NCBI RefSeq assembly: GCF_002423035.1
Contig: NZ_DIUM01000129.1
Coordinates: 1 to 64,000 of the forward strand
DNA: 64,000 bases
Reading direction: 5' to 3'
DNA from: Thiocapsa sp. UBA6158
Lineage (GTDB): Bacteria > Pseudomonadota > Gammaproteobacteria > Chromatiales > Chromatiaceae
Shown: positions 26,223 through 34,457 of the stretch, in pieces
Position numbering within the stretch: the first letter of the stretch is position 1
Layout: every line of letters begins with the position of its first letter
Translations under genes and position numbers: made by a program
Notes under the pieces: model-generated
Seen by the model: the letters and a program-made list of their open reading frames with translations, nothing else
The model's database searches: none
Told to the model about the DNA's origin: nothing

Positions 26223-27154
26223 GCCGTCCCTCCCGCGCCGATCAGATCGAAGAAGACGCGCGCCAGGTCCGGGGGCTCCGGACCCAGCTCGCAGAGATCC
26301 AACCCGGCGGTCAGGATCTGACGGGCCAGATCGGCGGACTCGGCGCCCTCGGCCAAGATCACCCGAAATCGGTCCTTATCCAGTGCGATCGCGGCCTCGA
26401 CGCAGGCGATGCGCTCGAGTCGCTCGGCACCCGAACAGACACCGGAATCGCCCCTCGGGCGCAGGCGCACCCGCCAGAGCGCGGTCGGACCGAGCGCGCC
26501 GAACCGGTCGCTGCGCAGCATCCGGCCTTGATGGAGCACCAGGACACGATCGCAGACCGCCTGGACCTCCGACAAGATGTGGCTCGAGAGGATGATCCCG
26601 CAGTCGCGCGACAGCTCGCGAATCAAGCCGCGGACCTCGCGGATCTGGAACGGATCGAGCCCCTCGGTCGGCTCGTCGAGGATCAGGAGCTTCGGGCGAT
26701 GCAGGATCGCTTGGGCAATCCCGAGCCGCTGGCGAAAACCCTTGGAGAGCTTGGCGATGAGCGTGCGACCGACCGCGTCGAGCCCGCAACGCTGCTTCGC
26801 CCGATCCACCGCATCGGCCACATCGGCGCGCGGAACCCGATGTAACCTGGCGCAGTGGCGCAGATACTCGTCCACGCGCAGCTCGGGATAAAGCGGCGGG
26901 CGCTCCGGCAGATAGCCCAGATGCCGCTTTGCCGCGACCGGGTGCCGCGCAAGATCGATGTCCAGGATCTCGACCCGGCCACCGCTCGGCGCAAGTGTCC
27001 CGCTCAGCAGGCGCAGACAGGTCGTCTTGCCGGCCCCGTTCGGCCCGAGCAGACCCAGCACCTCGCCCTGCCGCAGCTCGAGATCGAGACCGCACAAGGC
27101 CCGACGGGCTCCGAAGCGGCGGCTGAGATCGGTGACGCGGGCGAGTGTGTCCAT
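26219..27154 (-). CDS. ABC transporter ATP-binding protein, GldA-like
   Basis: 311 aa cytoplasmic ATPase. Walker A GLLGPNGAGKTTCLRLL (about 33-49), Q-loop LPERPPLYPELRVDEYL, signature as LSKGFRQRLGIAQAIL (LSKGF in place of LSGGQ, frequent in ABC-2 exporters), Walker B KLLILDEPTEGLDP, switch His in SSHILSEVQ. First gene of a five-gene minus-strand operon ending with mutM. It drives the ABC-2 permease; the substrate is unknown. Confidence 0.9.
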   Translation of the reverse strand: MDTLARVTDLSRRFGARRALCGLDLELRQGEVLGLLGPNGAGKTTCLRLLSGTLAPSGGRVEILDIDLARHPVAAKRHLGYLPERPPLYPELRVDEYLRHCARLHRVPRADVADAVDRAKQRCGLDAVGRTLIAKLSKGFRQRLGIAQAILHRPKLLILDEPTEGLDPFQIREVRGLIRELSRDCGIILSSHILSEVQAVCDRVLVLHQGRMLRSDRFGALGPTALWRVRLRPRGDSGVCSGAERLERIACVEAAIALDKDRFRVILAEGAESADLARQILTAGLDLCELGPEPPDLARVFFDLIGAGGTA

Positions 27155-27252
27155 GACGAGTGAACGATACCCTGTGCGTGCGGCGTTGCCAAACCGCTCC
27201 CTATCGGATCGGTGGACGGATCAACGATCACCTTGAATAATGTCGGGGAATC

Positions 27253-27340
27253 GTCCCGAGCGCCGGCTCCAGCGGTCGTCACGTCTGCCGGGGCCGATCC
27301 CATCCAAAAAACATCCCATACCGCGCTGGGCGCGGTTTAG
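27253..27340. repeat. Palindrome-ended dispersed repeat, type A (copy 2)
   Basis: Element of about 88 bp with the type-A core (CCCATCCAAAAAACATC, one extra A) and right tip CGCGGTTTAG. The left tip is degraded (CGAGCGCC instead of AACCGCGCC). It lies between the divergently transcribed ABC ATPase gene and the 27367 gene, where promoters would be expected. Confidence 0.8.
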
Positions 27341-27366
27341 CAGACCCCCGGAACAGAGAATCGCAC

Positions 27367-28224
27367 ATGTGGCTGAACCTGGTTTTCCTGTTGTTGCTCG
27401 CGCTCGTCATCATGCCTACGGCCGTTCTGCTCTTCGGGGTCACCCGGTGGCAGGCCGGCACGACACGGCTGCAATCACGTCTCGAGGCCGGCCGCGGCAG
27501 GATCATCCCCAACACCTATGACTCGAGCGAGCTGGAAGGGCTGCCCGCGCCCGTGCAACGCTACTTTCTCGCGAGCTTGAAGGACGGCCAACCCATCATC
27601 TCAGCTGCAGAGCTGGGGCTCGAAGGCGAGATCGACCTCGGGCGTGCTCGGGGCAAATGGTCCCCCGCGATGGCGACCCAATCGGTGGTCATGCAGCGTC
27701 CGGGGTTCCATTGGGACGCCCGGGTGCGCATCGCCCCGGCGACCAAGGTCTTCGTGCTCGATGCTTATATTGCCGGCACGGGCGTGTTGCAGGCCGCGCT
27801 CTTCGGCCTGTTTCCGGTCATGAAGGTTCCGAGCAGCCCGGAGCTGACACATGCCGAGCTGATGCGCTTCCTCGCCGAGGCCCCCCTGTACCCGACCAAG
27901 CTCCTGCCGAGCCAAGGGGTGGTTTGGGAGCCGATCGACGATCGCTCGGCCCGTGCCACGCTCGCCGACGGCGATCTGAGTGTGTCGCTCGTCTTCGACT
28001 TCGACGAGGCCGGTCTGATCGGCGGCGTGCGCGCGAGCGGGCGTTACCGCGCGCTGAACGGAAAGATGGTCCAAACGCCCTGGGAGGCCAGCTTCTCGGA
28101 CTACAAGGAACGCAGCGAGATGCGGATCCCGGTGCAGGCCGAGGTCGCCTGGATCCTGCCGGAGGGGCGCAGGCCCTACTGGCGCGGTCGGGTAACCGAG
28201 GTGATGTACAAGTTCTCCGCCTGA
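27367..28224 (+). CDS. Conserved membrane-anchored protein of unknown function
   Basis: 285 aa. One N-terminal TM segment (LNLVFLLLLALVIMPTAVLLFG) followed by a soluble domain. Motifs LEGLPAPVQRYFLASLKDGQP, GKWSPAMATQ and PWEASFSDYKERSEMRIPVQAEVAW recall the DUF6544 (DUF6920-like) family, whose function is not known to me. It stands alone, 26 bp after a type-A repeat. About 115 bp of plain intergenic sequence follows. No catalytic residues can be proposed. Confidence 0.75.
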   Translation: MWLNLVFLLLLALVIMPTAVLLFGVTRWQAGTTRLQSRLEAGRGRIIPNTYDSSELEGLPAPVQRYFLASLKDGQPIISAAELGLEGEIDLGRARGKWSPAMATQSVVMQRPGFHWDARVRIAPATKVFVLDAYIAGTGVLQAALFGLFPVMKVPSSPELTHAELMRFLAEAPLYPTKLLPSQGVVWEPIDDRSARATLADGDLSVSLVFDFDEAGLIGGVRASGRYRALNGKMVQTPWEASFSDYKERSEMRIPVQAEVAWILPEGRRPYWRGRVTEVMYKFSA

Positions 28225-28341
28225 ACGGCATCGCTTGCGGGCCATCGGTGAGTCCTTCGAGCACCCGAGCGACAACCCGCCGCTGAAGCGAGGGCGAGCA
28301 GCCCGTCCGACAGGCCGAGCGGCCGAGGCAATCAACCGGGT

Positions 28342-29442
28342 CTACGGCACCTCGCCCCCCGATGGCTCCGGTTGCGGCAAACGCTGCTCGAGGGCCTTCG
28401 AACGGGCGAAACGCTGATAGGTCCACTGTTTTTCGTACGCGCGCTCAAGGGTGTAGAGCAGCGAATTCACCATCCTCCGAGGCAGGACCAAGGCGTCGGT
28501 CCGCAGGACTTCGCGCCCGTTCTCCTCGAAGAAGAGCAGCGCGGGGAGGTGCGACAACCCCGACGCGGCGTACCACGCCGCCGGCGTCGTCCGTGTCCCG
28601 TCGGGCGCCAGCACAGATGTCTCGGCGTCTCCGGCATCGAGCCGGACGATCTCGAAACCCTCCAACAGCCGGCGTACCTGGGGCAGCGCCAGTACCTCGG
28701 TGTGAAAGACCTCGCACCCGGCGCAACCGTCGGTCTCGAAGATCACGAGCAAGGGTTGCCGGGCCGCGATGCGGCTGCGATCCAAGGCATAGGGGGGAGC
28801 ACCGAAGCGCGGATCGGGGGCCAAGCGGTAGGTCGATCGCGCCGTCTCGGACTCGCTCGCGCGCTCGGCAAGGAAATCGCGAAAGGACTGCCCCCGATCA
28901 TAGGCGCCCTCCAGGTAGTCCAGCACCAGCCCGAAGCGCTCCGGGTCTCGATAGCCGATCGCGCGATACAGGAGCTCACCGTTCGTGGCGTAGAAGAGTA
29001 GGGTCGGCGCGAACCCGGCTCCCTCGCGCTCGGCGAACTCCTTCACACGCATCGGTTCCCCGCCCGGGCCGACCATCTCCGCATCGCTGAACATCTCCAA
29101 TCCGATCACATCGAACCGGGATCTGACCTCGGCGGCGATGGCCTCGTCGCCGAGGGTCCTGCGGATGAACTGCGCGCAGTAGGAACAGCCCTCGGTCGTA
29201 AACAGCACCATGATCCCCTCTTTACCCTCCGCCTGTGCATCTGCAAGGTCGTCGCGCAGATCCAGGAAACTCTCCTTGAACCAGCCCGGATAGGCGACGT
29301 GCGCGAGCACCGAATCATCGAAGTCACTCGCCGAGACGACGGACGGAGCTGCAAGCCAAAAGAGCGCGAGCCACAGGAGCATGAGCCGGATGCGCACGAC
29401 GAGCAAAGAAGGGTAGGCGATATGACGGGGCATAGCGGACAT
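28342..29442 (-). CDS. Exported protein with two thioredoxin-like domains
   Basis: 366 aa. After a hydrophobic N-terminal region (MLLWLALFWLAAPSVVSA, signal peptide) come two thioredoxin folds. The first has the redox pair CSYC in LFTTEGCSYCAQFIRR and cis-Pro region GFAPTLLFY; the second has CAGC in FETDGCAGCEVFHTE and LPALLFFEENG. The first resembles SoxW/DsbD-gamma-type periplasmic thioredoxins. It probably handles periplasmic disulfides or sulfane sulfur. ATG 29433 or 29442 could be the start; an internal ATG at MLLWL would give a more standard signal peptide. It is divergent from an exported rhodanese, which supports a role in sulfur chemistry. Confidence 0.8.
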   Translation of the reverse strand: MSAMPRHIAYPSLLVVRIRLMLLWLALFWLAAPSVVSASDFDDSVLAHVAYPGWFKESFLDLRDDLADAQAEGKEGIMVLFTTEGCSYCAQFIRRTLGDEAIAAEVRSRFDVIGLEMFSDAEMVGPGGEPMRVKEFAEREGAGFAPTLLFYATNGELLYRAIGYRDPERFGLVLDYLEGAYDRGQSFRDFLAERASESETARSTYRLAPDPRFGAPPYALDRSRIAARQPLLVIFETDGCAGCEVFHTEVLALPQVRRLLEGFEIVRLDAGDAETSVLAPDGTRTTPAAWYAASGLSHLPALLFFEENGREVLRTDALVLPRRMVNSLLYTLERAYEKQWTYQRFARSKALEQRLPQPEPSGGEVP

Positions 29443-29624
29443 CCGATTTCATTGATTTTCCAACAGTATAGGGATCCTCGCGTCGATCAGGTCCGGCGTC
29501 GTCGAAGCGTCGTCAAAAGGTCGTTTTGTCGCCGGCCGTCGTTTTGATCGGGCTGCTACACATACCCTATAGCCCGGGCAAGGCGCTCGGGTTCTTCGTT
29601 CGAGGATCACGAGAGGGCAAGGCG
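29443..29624. promoter_or_regulatory. Divergent promoter region of the thioredoxin-like and rhodanese genes
   Basis: About 180 bp serving two divergent genes. GTCGTTTTG occurs twice, at 29520-29528 and 29538-29546, an 18-bp period close to two helical turns, which could be a regulator-binding direct repeat. TTGATC and CTATAG separated by 17 bp (about 29544-29572) are a weak -35/-10 candidate for the rhodanese gene. None of this is conclusive. Confidence 0.3.
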
Positions 29625-30554
29625 ATGAAACGCATCTACACCGGATTTTTTCTCGCACTATGGCTCGGTTCGACCTGGGCGCAGGCGCCGGGAGCCTTGG
29701 TCGATGCGGCCTGGATCGCGGAGAACAGCTGCCTGGAGGATGTACGCGTGCTGGACATCCGCAGCAAGAAGATCGACGGCGAGTCGCGATCGGAATACTT
29801 ACTCGGCCACATCCCCTGCGCGATGCATACCGACTATGTCAAGGGAGGCTGGCGGGCCAAGAAGGGAACCGTGCCCGGTATGCTGCCGCCCGTCGACGAG
29901 CTCGAGCGCCTCATCGGCGCAATGGGCATCGACGGGACCACGCATGTCGTGGTCGCGCCGCTGGGCGAGAACGCCAAGAGTATGTCGGCCGCGACGCGGG
30001 TCTATTGGACTTTCAAGCTCTTGGGTCACGATCGGGTATCTATCCTGAACGGCGGGACCCGTGGCTATGCCGCTGACAAGTCCCGGCCGCTCGAGACGGG
30101 CACGGCGATACATGTGCCGAAGGAATTCACCTCCCGGATGCGGCACGAGATGATCGCGGACCACGAGCAGGTGGCAACAGCCGCGGCCGATGGCGTCGTC
30201 TTGGTCGACTATCGCCGTGCCGACGAGTATCTCGGCATCACGCGCAACGGCAAGACGCAAAAGCCGGGCACACTGGCGGGCGCCCGCAACCTGCCGATCG
30301 AGTGGCTGACGCTCGACAACGGGGGCACGCTGCGTTCGCCCGAGTCGTTGCGTCGCTTGACGGTCTTGGCGGAGATCGACCCGGAGGCCCCGCAGATCGC
30401 CTTCTGCAACACCGGCCACAATTCGGCGCTCGGGTGGTTCGTCTCGAGCGAGCTTCTGGGCAATGCACAGTCGCGACTCTATGACGGCTCGATGGCGGAG
30501 TGGAGTCGGCTGGACGAGCGGCCTCTCGAGCGGAAGGTCACCGCAGCCGATTGA
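29625..30554 (+). CDS. Exported tandem-rhodanese sulfurtransferase
   Basis: 309 aa thiosulfate/3-mercaptopyruvate sulfurtransferase-like protein. Signal peptide MKRIYTGFFLALWLGSTWA with cleavage near AQA. The first rhodanese domain (about 25-150) lacks a catalytic Cys; the second carries the active loop CNTGHNS with the persulfide-accepting Cys. Such proteins transfer sulfane sulfur in the periplasm. ATG 29625 is chosen because GAGAGGGCAAGG precedes it and the signal peptide begins there; a longer frame to 29526 would bury it. Divergent from a double-thioredoxin protein that could be its redox partner. Confidence 0.87.
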   Translation: MKRIYTGFFLALWLGSTWAQAPGALVDAAWIAENSCLEDVRVLDIRSKKIDGESRSEYLLGHIPCAMHTDYVKGGWRAKKGTVPGMLPPVDELERLIGAMGIDGTTHVVVAPLGENAKSMSAATRVYWTFKLLGHDRVSILNGGTRGYAADKSRPLETGTAIHVPKEFTSRMRHEMIADHEQVATAAADGVVLVDYRRADEYLGITRNGKTQKPGTLAGARNLPIEWLTLDNGGTLRSPESLRRLTVLAEIDPEAPQIAFCNTGHNSALGWFVSSELLGNAQSRLYDGSMAEWSRLDERPLERKVTAAD

Positions 30555-30630
30555 CGGCGCAAGCGGCGACCGCCGGTGTGGTTGTGCGGGCGCAACGATT
30601 CGGATGATGGCGGCGATTCGGGTACGGCGC

Positions 30631-32340
30631 TCAGTCCGGCAGTCCGGCGCGCCGCAGATCCTCCAGGAAACGATCGCGATAGATCGGATCCTTGATCGGA
30701 AAGGCGCGTCGGACATGGGACACGGAGAAGGCCGGGTCCAGCGCAAGGATCTCGCGGGTCTCCCACTCGGCATCCCCAGGTCGATCGGCCGCGGCATAAG
30801 CCGCCGCGAGCCAGACGCGACTCAATTGAAAACTCGGACTCATCTCGACGGCGGCCTCGAAATCGGCCAAGGCCCGGTCGATGTCGCCGTTCTCGTAGTG
30901 GAGCGCCCCGCGCACGAGTCGGTAGATTGCCGGCACGCGGGGATTCAGACGGACCGCACGCTCCATGCTGACCCATCCGTCGTCGGCTCGACCTGCGAAG
31001 TGAAGGATCCAGGCCAGCAGCGCATGGGCATCGGCATAGTTGGGCTTGATCGCGATCGCCTTCTCGGCGCTGCGCATGGCGGCGGCATAGTGGCGCCGAA
31101 ACAGCTCGATCTGGCCTTGGACGAAATGGATTTGAGGGACCATCGGATCAAGCGACCTCGCTTTGGCGATCAACTCTTCCGCCTTCGCGAGCCCGTCCTC
31201 CGCACCGAGGTCCCATCCGTCGAACGCATCGCGCCCATAGACCAGTGCGAGGCCGGCATAGGCACGGGCGAATTCCGGGTCGATGGCAATTGCTCGGCGG
31301 TAGTGATCGATCGCCATTTGGGTATCCTGGAGCGAACGTCTTCCATGGTGGTCGAGTCCGCGCAGAAAGGCATCGTAAGCCTCGATGCTCGGGACGTGAC
31401 TGCGACCCAACCTCGCGCGATCGCTCGGGGCAATCTCGACCTCGATCGCCGAGAGGATGCTGGCCGCGATCTCGTCCTGCAGCGCGAAAAGGTCATCGAC
31501 CCGCCGGTCATAGCGTTCCGCCCAAAGATTGCTGCCGCGCAAACCATCGACGAGCCGCACGTTGATCCGAATCCGATCCGCGGAGCGTTGAACGCTGCCT
31601 TTAAGGACATAGTCGGTGCCAAGCTCGCGGGCGATCGTACGCTCGTCTTCGGTGCTGCCCCGATAGGCAAAGGCGGAATTGCGGGCGACCACCCAGAGAC
31701 CCGAGAGCTGCGACAGATCGGTCATCAGGTCTTCGGTGATCCCGTCGGCGAAGTAGTCCTGCTCGGGAACGGCGCCTAGGTTGACGAAGGGTAGCACCGC
31801 GATTCCGGGGGTCTGTGCCGGTGCCGGAACCGTGCCGCCGCCGTCGGACAGCGTTGGATCGCCACCGTTCGGGAGGAGAAGCCAGAGACCGATCAACAGG
31901 AGCGCGACGAACGGAATCAAGACGCGAAAGGCGATCGACGATCGGGTTTGCGCGGCACGTCCGACGGGGAGATTCGGCTCATCGGGCACCGCGTCGCGGA
32001 CCTCGGCAATCAGGCGGTAGCCGCTCTTGGAGAGTGTCTCGATGTAGTGCGGGTGACGGGCCTCATCGCCCAGTGCCTTGCGCAGCTTGATGATGGCGCT
32101 GGTCACCGCATCGTAGGTCACGACCATCCCGGACCATGCCTGCGCCTCCAACTCCTCGCGCGAGACCACGGCGCCCGGCCGCGAGGCGAGAAAACAGAGG
32201 ACCTGCATGACCTTCGGCTCGAGCTTGACCCTCCTGGTCCCGCGATGAATCTCGTTGGAGCGTGGATGGACCTCCCAGTCGCCGACGGCGAAGGGTGCAT
32301 CAAGCCGCGAACAGGTCTCCGGATCGGGGGTCCTCGCCAA
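30631..32340 (-). CDS. CadC-like winged-helix transmembrane regulator with TPR repeats
   Basis: About 569 aa. N-terminal OmpR-type winged helix (FAVGDWEVHPRSNEI...LEPKVMQVLCFLASRPG; recognition helix region DAVTSAIIKLRKALGD), then one TM helix (VLIPFVALLLIGLWLLL, about 140-157). A periplasmic TolB/FlgO-like domain (IAVLPFVNLGAVPEQDYFADG) and several TPR repeats follow. This is a ToxR/CadC-style one-component membrane regulator. No ATG fits; TTG 32340, with AGAGG eight bases upstream, is proposed. A longer frame to 32631 would run through a dispersed repeat and is unlikely. Target genes are not evident. Confidence 0.8.
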   Translation of the reverse strand: MARTPDPETCSRLDAPFAVGDWEVHPRSNEIHRGTRRVKLEPKVMQVLCFLASRPGAVVSREELEAQAWSGMVVTYDAVTSAIIKLRKALGDEARHPHYIETLSKSGYRLIAEVRDAVPDEPNLPVGRAAQTRSSIAFRVLIPFVALLLIGLWLLLPNGGDPTLSDGGGTVPAPAQTPGIAVLPFVNLGAVPEQDYFADGITEDLMTDLSQLSGLWVVARNSAFAYRGSTEDERTIARELGTDYVLKGSVQRSADRIRINVRLVDGLRGSNLWAERYDRRVDDLFALQDEIAASILSAIEVEIAPSDRARLGRSHVPSIEAYDAFLRGLDHHGRRSLQDTQMAIDHYRRAIAIDPEFARAYAGLALVYGRDAFDGWDLGAEDGLAKAEELIAKARSLDPMVPQIHFVQGQIELFRRHYAAAMRSAEKAIAIKPNYADAHALLAWILHFAGRADDGWVSMERAVRLNPRVPAIYRLVRGALHYENGDIDRALADFEAAVEMSPSFQLSRVWLAAAYAAADRPGDAEWETREILALDPAFSVSHVRRAFPIKDPIYRDRFLEDLRRAGLPD

Positions 32341-32381
32341 GGGTGAAGCCTCTATCGGCGTTGATTCGAGTCGCTTTCGTC

Positions 32382-32469
32382 TTAAACCGCGCCCGTTGAA
32401 GTATACGTCATGTGTTGGAATGGCTTGGCCGCGCCAGCTGCGACGACTCTCGGAGCTGGCACGGTTTAA
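32382..32469. repeat. Palindrome-ended dispersed repeat, type B (copy 1)
   Basis: 88-bp element bounded by TTAAACCGCG and CACGGTTTAA. The interior differs from other copies, though it carries its own hairpin (CCAGCTGC...GGAGCTGG). It lies upstream of the winged-helix TPR regulator start. Confidence 0.7.
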
Positions 32470-32606
32470 GTTTAGACGTTGACCGAGGTCTTTCTTCCCG
32501 CAGGGCGCACGCGTACGCCGCTGCCCGCGCTGTTCCAGCAAGACCGGGCCGGCCTCGCTCATAAACCCCGCTACGTTGCCGATGGGAGCCGTTGAGTGGA
32601 GTGGAC

Positions 32607-32677
32607 GTAGGACAAGCGTAGCGCAGTCCACCAGCGCCGGCGTGGCGTTCGGTGGACTGCGCTCTCGCTCGTCCTAC
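32607..32677. repeat. Long imperfect palindrome, REP-like
   Basis: GTAGGACAAGCGTAGCGCAG at 32607 is mirrored by CTGCGCTCTCGCTCGTCCTAC ending at 32677, with GTCCACC/GGTGGAC inside; a 71-bp cruciform-capable unit. Its sequence resembles the widespread proteobacterial REP-type palindromes that begin GTAGGACAAGCG. The remaining bases 32470-32763 hold no gene that I can support. Confidence 0.75.
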
Positions 32678-32763
32678 CGGTCGGGCTTGTGAAAACGCCC
32701 GCCGGACATTGTCTCCGGTGCGATGGAGAGGTCCGAAAACAAGAGGATCAAGGTGACGCGGTG

Positions 32764-33186
32764 TCAGATTTGCGGCGGCATGAGTGGGACATGACCGCCG
32801 CGTCGGCGAATCCAATTGATTCCGTTCAGGACGCGCCGGTTACTCGCGAGTCGGCGCTCGAGCGCGTACTTACCGGGAAAGTCGCTCAGCACCAGGCCCA
32901 TCATCATGGTGAGGATCCCCTGACCGGGCAGCACCAGCATCAGGATGCCAGCCAGGACCAAGACCCAGCCGACCAGATTCTTGAGCAACCGCAGGCTCAG
33001 ATAGGCGACCGGATGGAGGCTCTGCATCCGCGCTGAATGCCGTTGCGGGTCCACGAAATAATCCTCCGGGATCCGCGCCAAGAGAAACGGCAAGGAGATC
33101 AGAGATCCGACGAACACCAGGACTGAAAGTCCGGCCAAGGACAGCAGCAGGCCCTGATGGGCCTCGATCCAGCTCAGATCGATCAT
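32764..33186 (-). CDS. PGPGW-like transmembrane protein
   Basis: 140 aa inner-membrane protein. N-terminal TM (GLLLSLAGLSVLVFVGSLIS), then NLVGWVLVLAGILMLVLPGQG, a variant of the Pro-Gly-rich signature of the PGPGW family, ending with a basic tail (RRRGG). ATG 33186 follows AAGGAG with a six-base spacer, so the longer frame to 33255 is rejected; that extension would run into a dispersed repeat. Family function is unknown. It is downstream of hypE on the same strand, separated by the repeat, and is probably not functionally linked to hydrogenase maturation. Confidence 0.8.
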   Translation of the reverse strand: MIDLSWIEAHQGLLLSLAGLSVLVFVGSLISLPFLLARIPEDYFVDPQRHSARMQSLHPVAYLSLRLLKNLVGWVLVLAGILMLVLPGQGILTMMMGLVLSDFPGKYALERRLASNRRVLNGINWIRRRGGHVPLMPPQI

Positions 33187-33205
33187 TCGAATCTCCTTGT
33201 TCGTT

Positions 33206-33292
33206 CTAAACCGCGTCAGCTGCGACGCAGTCGAGTCGTACAACGTCCGGGACATCGGCCGATCGGTGCCTGTCCCGCCGGACGCGGTTTAG
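33206..33292. repeat. Palindrome-ended dispersed repeat, type B (copy 2)
   Basis: 87 bp, tips CTAAACCGCGTC and GACGCGGTTTAG, a perfect 12-bp inverted pair. It fills the gap between the hypE stop (33294) and the ribosome-binding site of the PGPGW-like gene. The interior is unrelated to type A. Confidence 0.85.
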
Positions 33293-33293
33293 C

Positions 33294-34340
33294 TCAGCAG
33301 ATCCGCGGCAACTGCTCGCCGGCAAGCCAATCGACGATTCGGCTTCCGCCGAAACCGGTCTCCATCTGCACGAAGCGATGCGGGTCCTCGACGACCTCGC
33401 CGATGATGGCCGATTCCATCCCGAGCGGATGGGCTTGCATGGCATCGAGTAGACGCAGGGCCTGATCGGGCGGGCAGATGGCGATCAGCTTACCCTCGTT
33501 GGCGACATAGAGCGGGTCGAGTCCGAGCAGCTCGCAGGCGGCGGCCACCTCGGGGCGAACCGGGATGGCGTCCTCGCGAATCTGCATGCCGACGCCCGAC
33601 TGCTGGGCCAGCTCGTTGAGCGTCGTCGCCAAGCCGCCGCGGGTGGGGTCGCGCAGACAGTGGATGTCCGAAACAGCCGCGATCATGGCGGCGACCAGCT
33701 CATGCAGAGCGGCACTGTCGGAGCGGATCTCGGTCTCGAAGCCGAGATTCTCGCGCTTGGAGAGGATGGCCACACCGTGGTCGCCCAGGCTCCCGCTGAC
33801 CAGGATCACATCGCCCGGCTGGGCGCGATCGCCCGAGATCAGGATGCCCTCCGGGACCACGCCGATCCCGGTGGTGGTGATGAAGACCCCGTCGCCCTTG
33901 CCGCGCTCCACCACCTTGGTGTCGCCCGTCACCACCGGCACGCCCGCGGCATTCGCGGCTTGCGCCATGCTCTCCACGATACGGGCCAGATCGCCGAGCA
34001 GGAATCCTTCCTCCAGGATAAAGCCGGCGGCCAGATAGAGCGGCCGGGCGCCGGACATGGCAACATCGTTGATGGTGCCGTGCACGGCGAGCGAGCCGAT
34101 GTCGCCGCCCGGGAAGAAGAGCGGCGAGATCACATGACCGTCGGTGCTCATCACCAGACGACCGGGCGGCGGGGTGAAGAGCGCCTGGTCGTTGCCCAGC
34201 GTCAGGAGTTCATGGTCGAGATACCGCTGAAAGAGCTCGCCGATCAGTTGAGCCATCGCGCGCCCGCCGGAGCCATGGCTCATGTCCACGGCGCCCTTCT
34301 TGAGATCGAGTCGCACGGGAAAGCGCCGATCGGATGTCAT
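33294..34340 (-). CDS. hypE: Hydrogenase maturation protein HypE
   Basis: 348 aa. HypE dehydrates the carbamoyl group received from HypF to a thiocyanate on its C-terminal Cys, supplying CN ligands for the [NiFe] active site. The chain ends in LPRIC, exactly the required terminal PRxC with Cys at the last position. PurM/AIR-synthase-like motifs DMSHGSGGRAMAQLIGELF and VVTGDTKVVERGKGDGVFI (ATP site) are visible. Start ATG 34340 yields a short N-terminal extension before the conserved segment. It follows hypD by about 87 bp that contain short tandem repeats. No hypF, hypA or hypB is present here. Confidence 0.96.
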   Translation of the reverse strand: MTSDRRFPVRLDLKKGAVDMSHGSGGRAMAQLIGELFQRYLDHELLTLGNDQALFTPPPGRLVMSTDGHVISPLFFPGGDIGSLAVHGTINDVAMSGARPLYLAAGFILEEGFLLGDLARIVESMAQAANAAGVPVVTGDTKVVERGKGDGVFITTTGIGVVPEGILISGDRAQPGDVILVSGSLGDHGVAILSKRENLGFETEIRSDSAALHELVAAMIAAVSDIHCLRDPTRGGLATTLNELAQQSGVGMQIREDAIPVRPEVAAACELLGLDPLYVANEGKLIAICPPDQALRLLDAMQAHPLGMESAIIGEVVEDPHRFVQMETGFGGSRIVDWLAGEQLPRIC

Positions 34341-34396
34341 TCTGAAACCTCGTGGTGAGACGACTGGGTCAGCCAGGGGAAGCCTCCTGCCTCCTG

Positions 34397-34457
34397 CTAT
34401 CAGCTATCAGCTATCAGCTTCGGCTTTCAACCTCTGGCTGGCGGCTGGCGGCTGGCG
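34397..34457. repeat. Two sets of 7-bp tandem repeats at the hypD 3' end
   Basis: CTATCAG is repeated three times at 34397-34417 in the hypD-hypE gap, and GCTGGCG three times at 34437-34457 inside the last codons of hypD. Both have a heptanucleotide period. The second set encodes the Ala/Ser/Arg-rich tail of HypD, which lies outside the conserved fold. Confidence 0.85.

Noticed and set aside
32341..32631. N-terminal extension of the winged-helix TPR regulator
   Set aside because: Would translate a dispersed repeat; the winged-helix domain begins right after the TTG at 32340.
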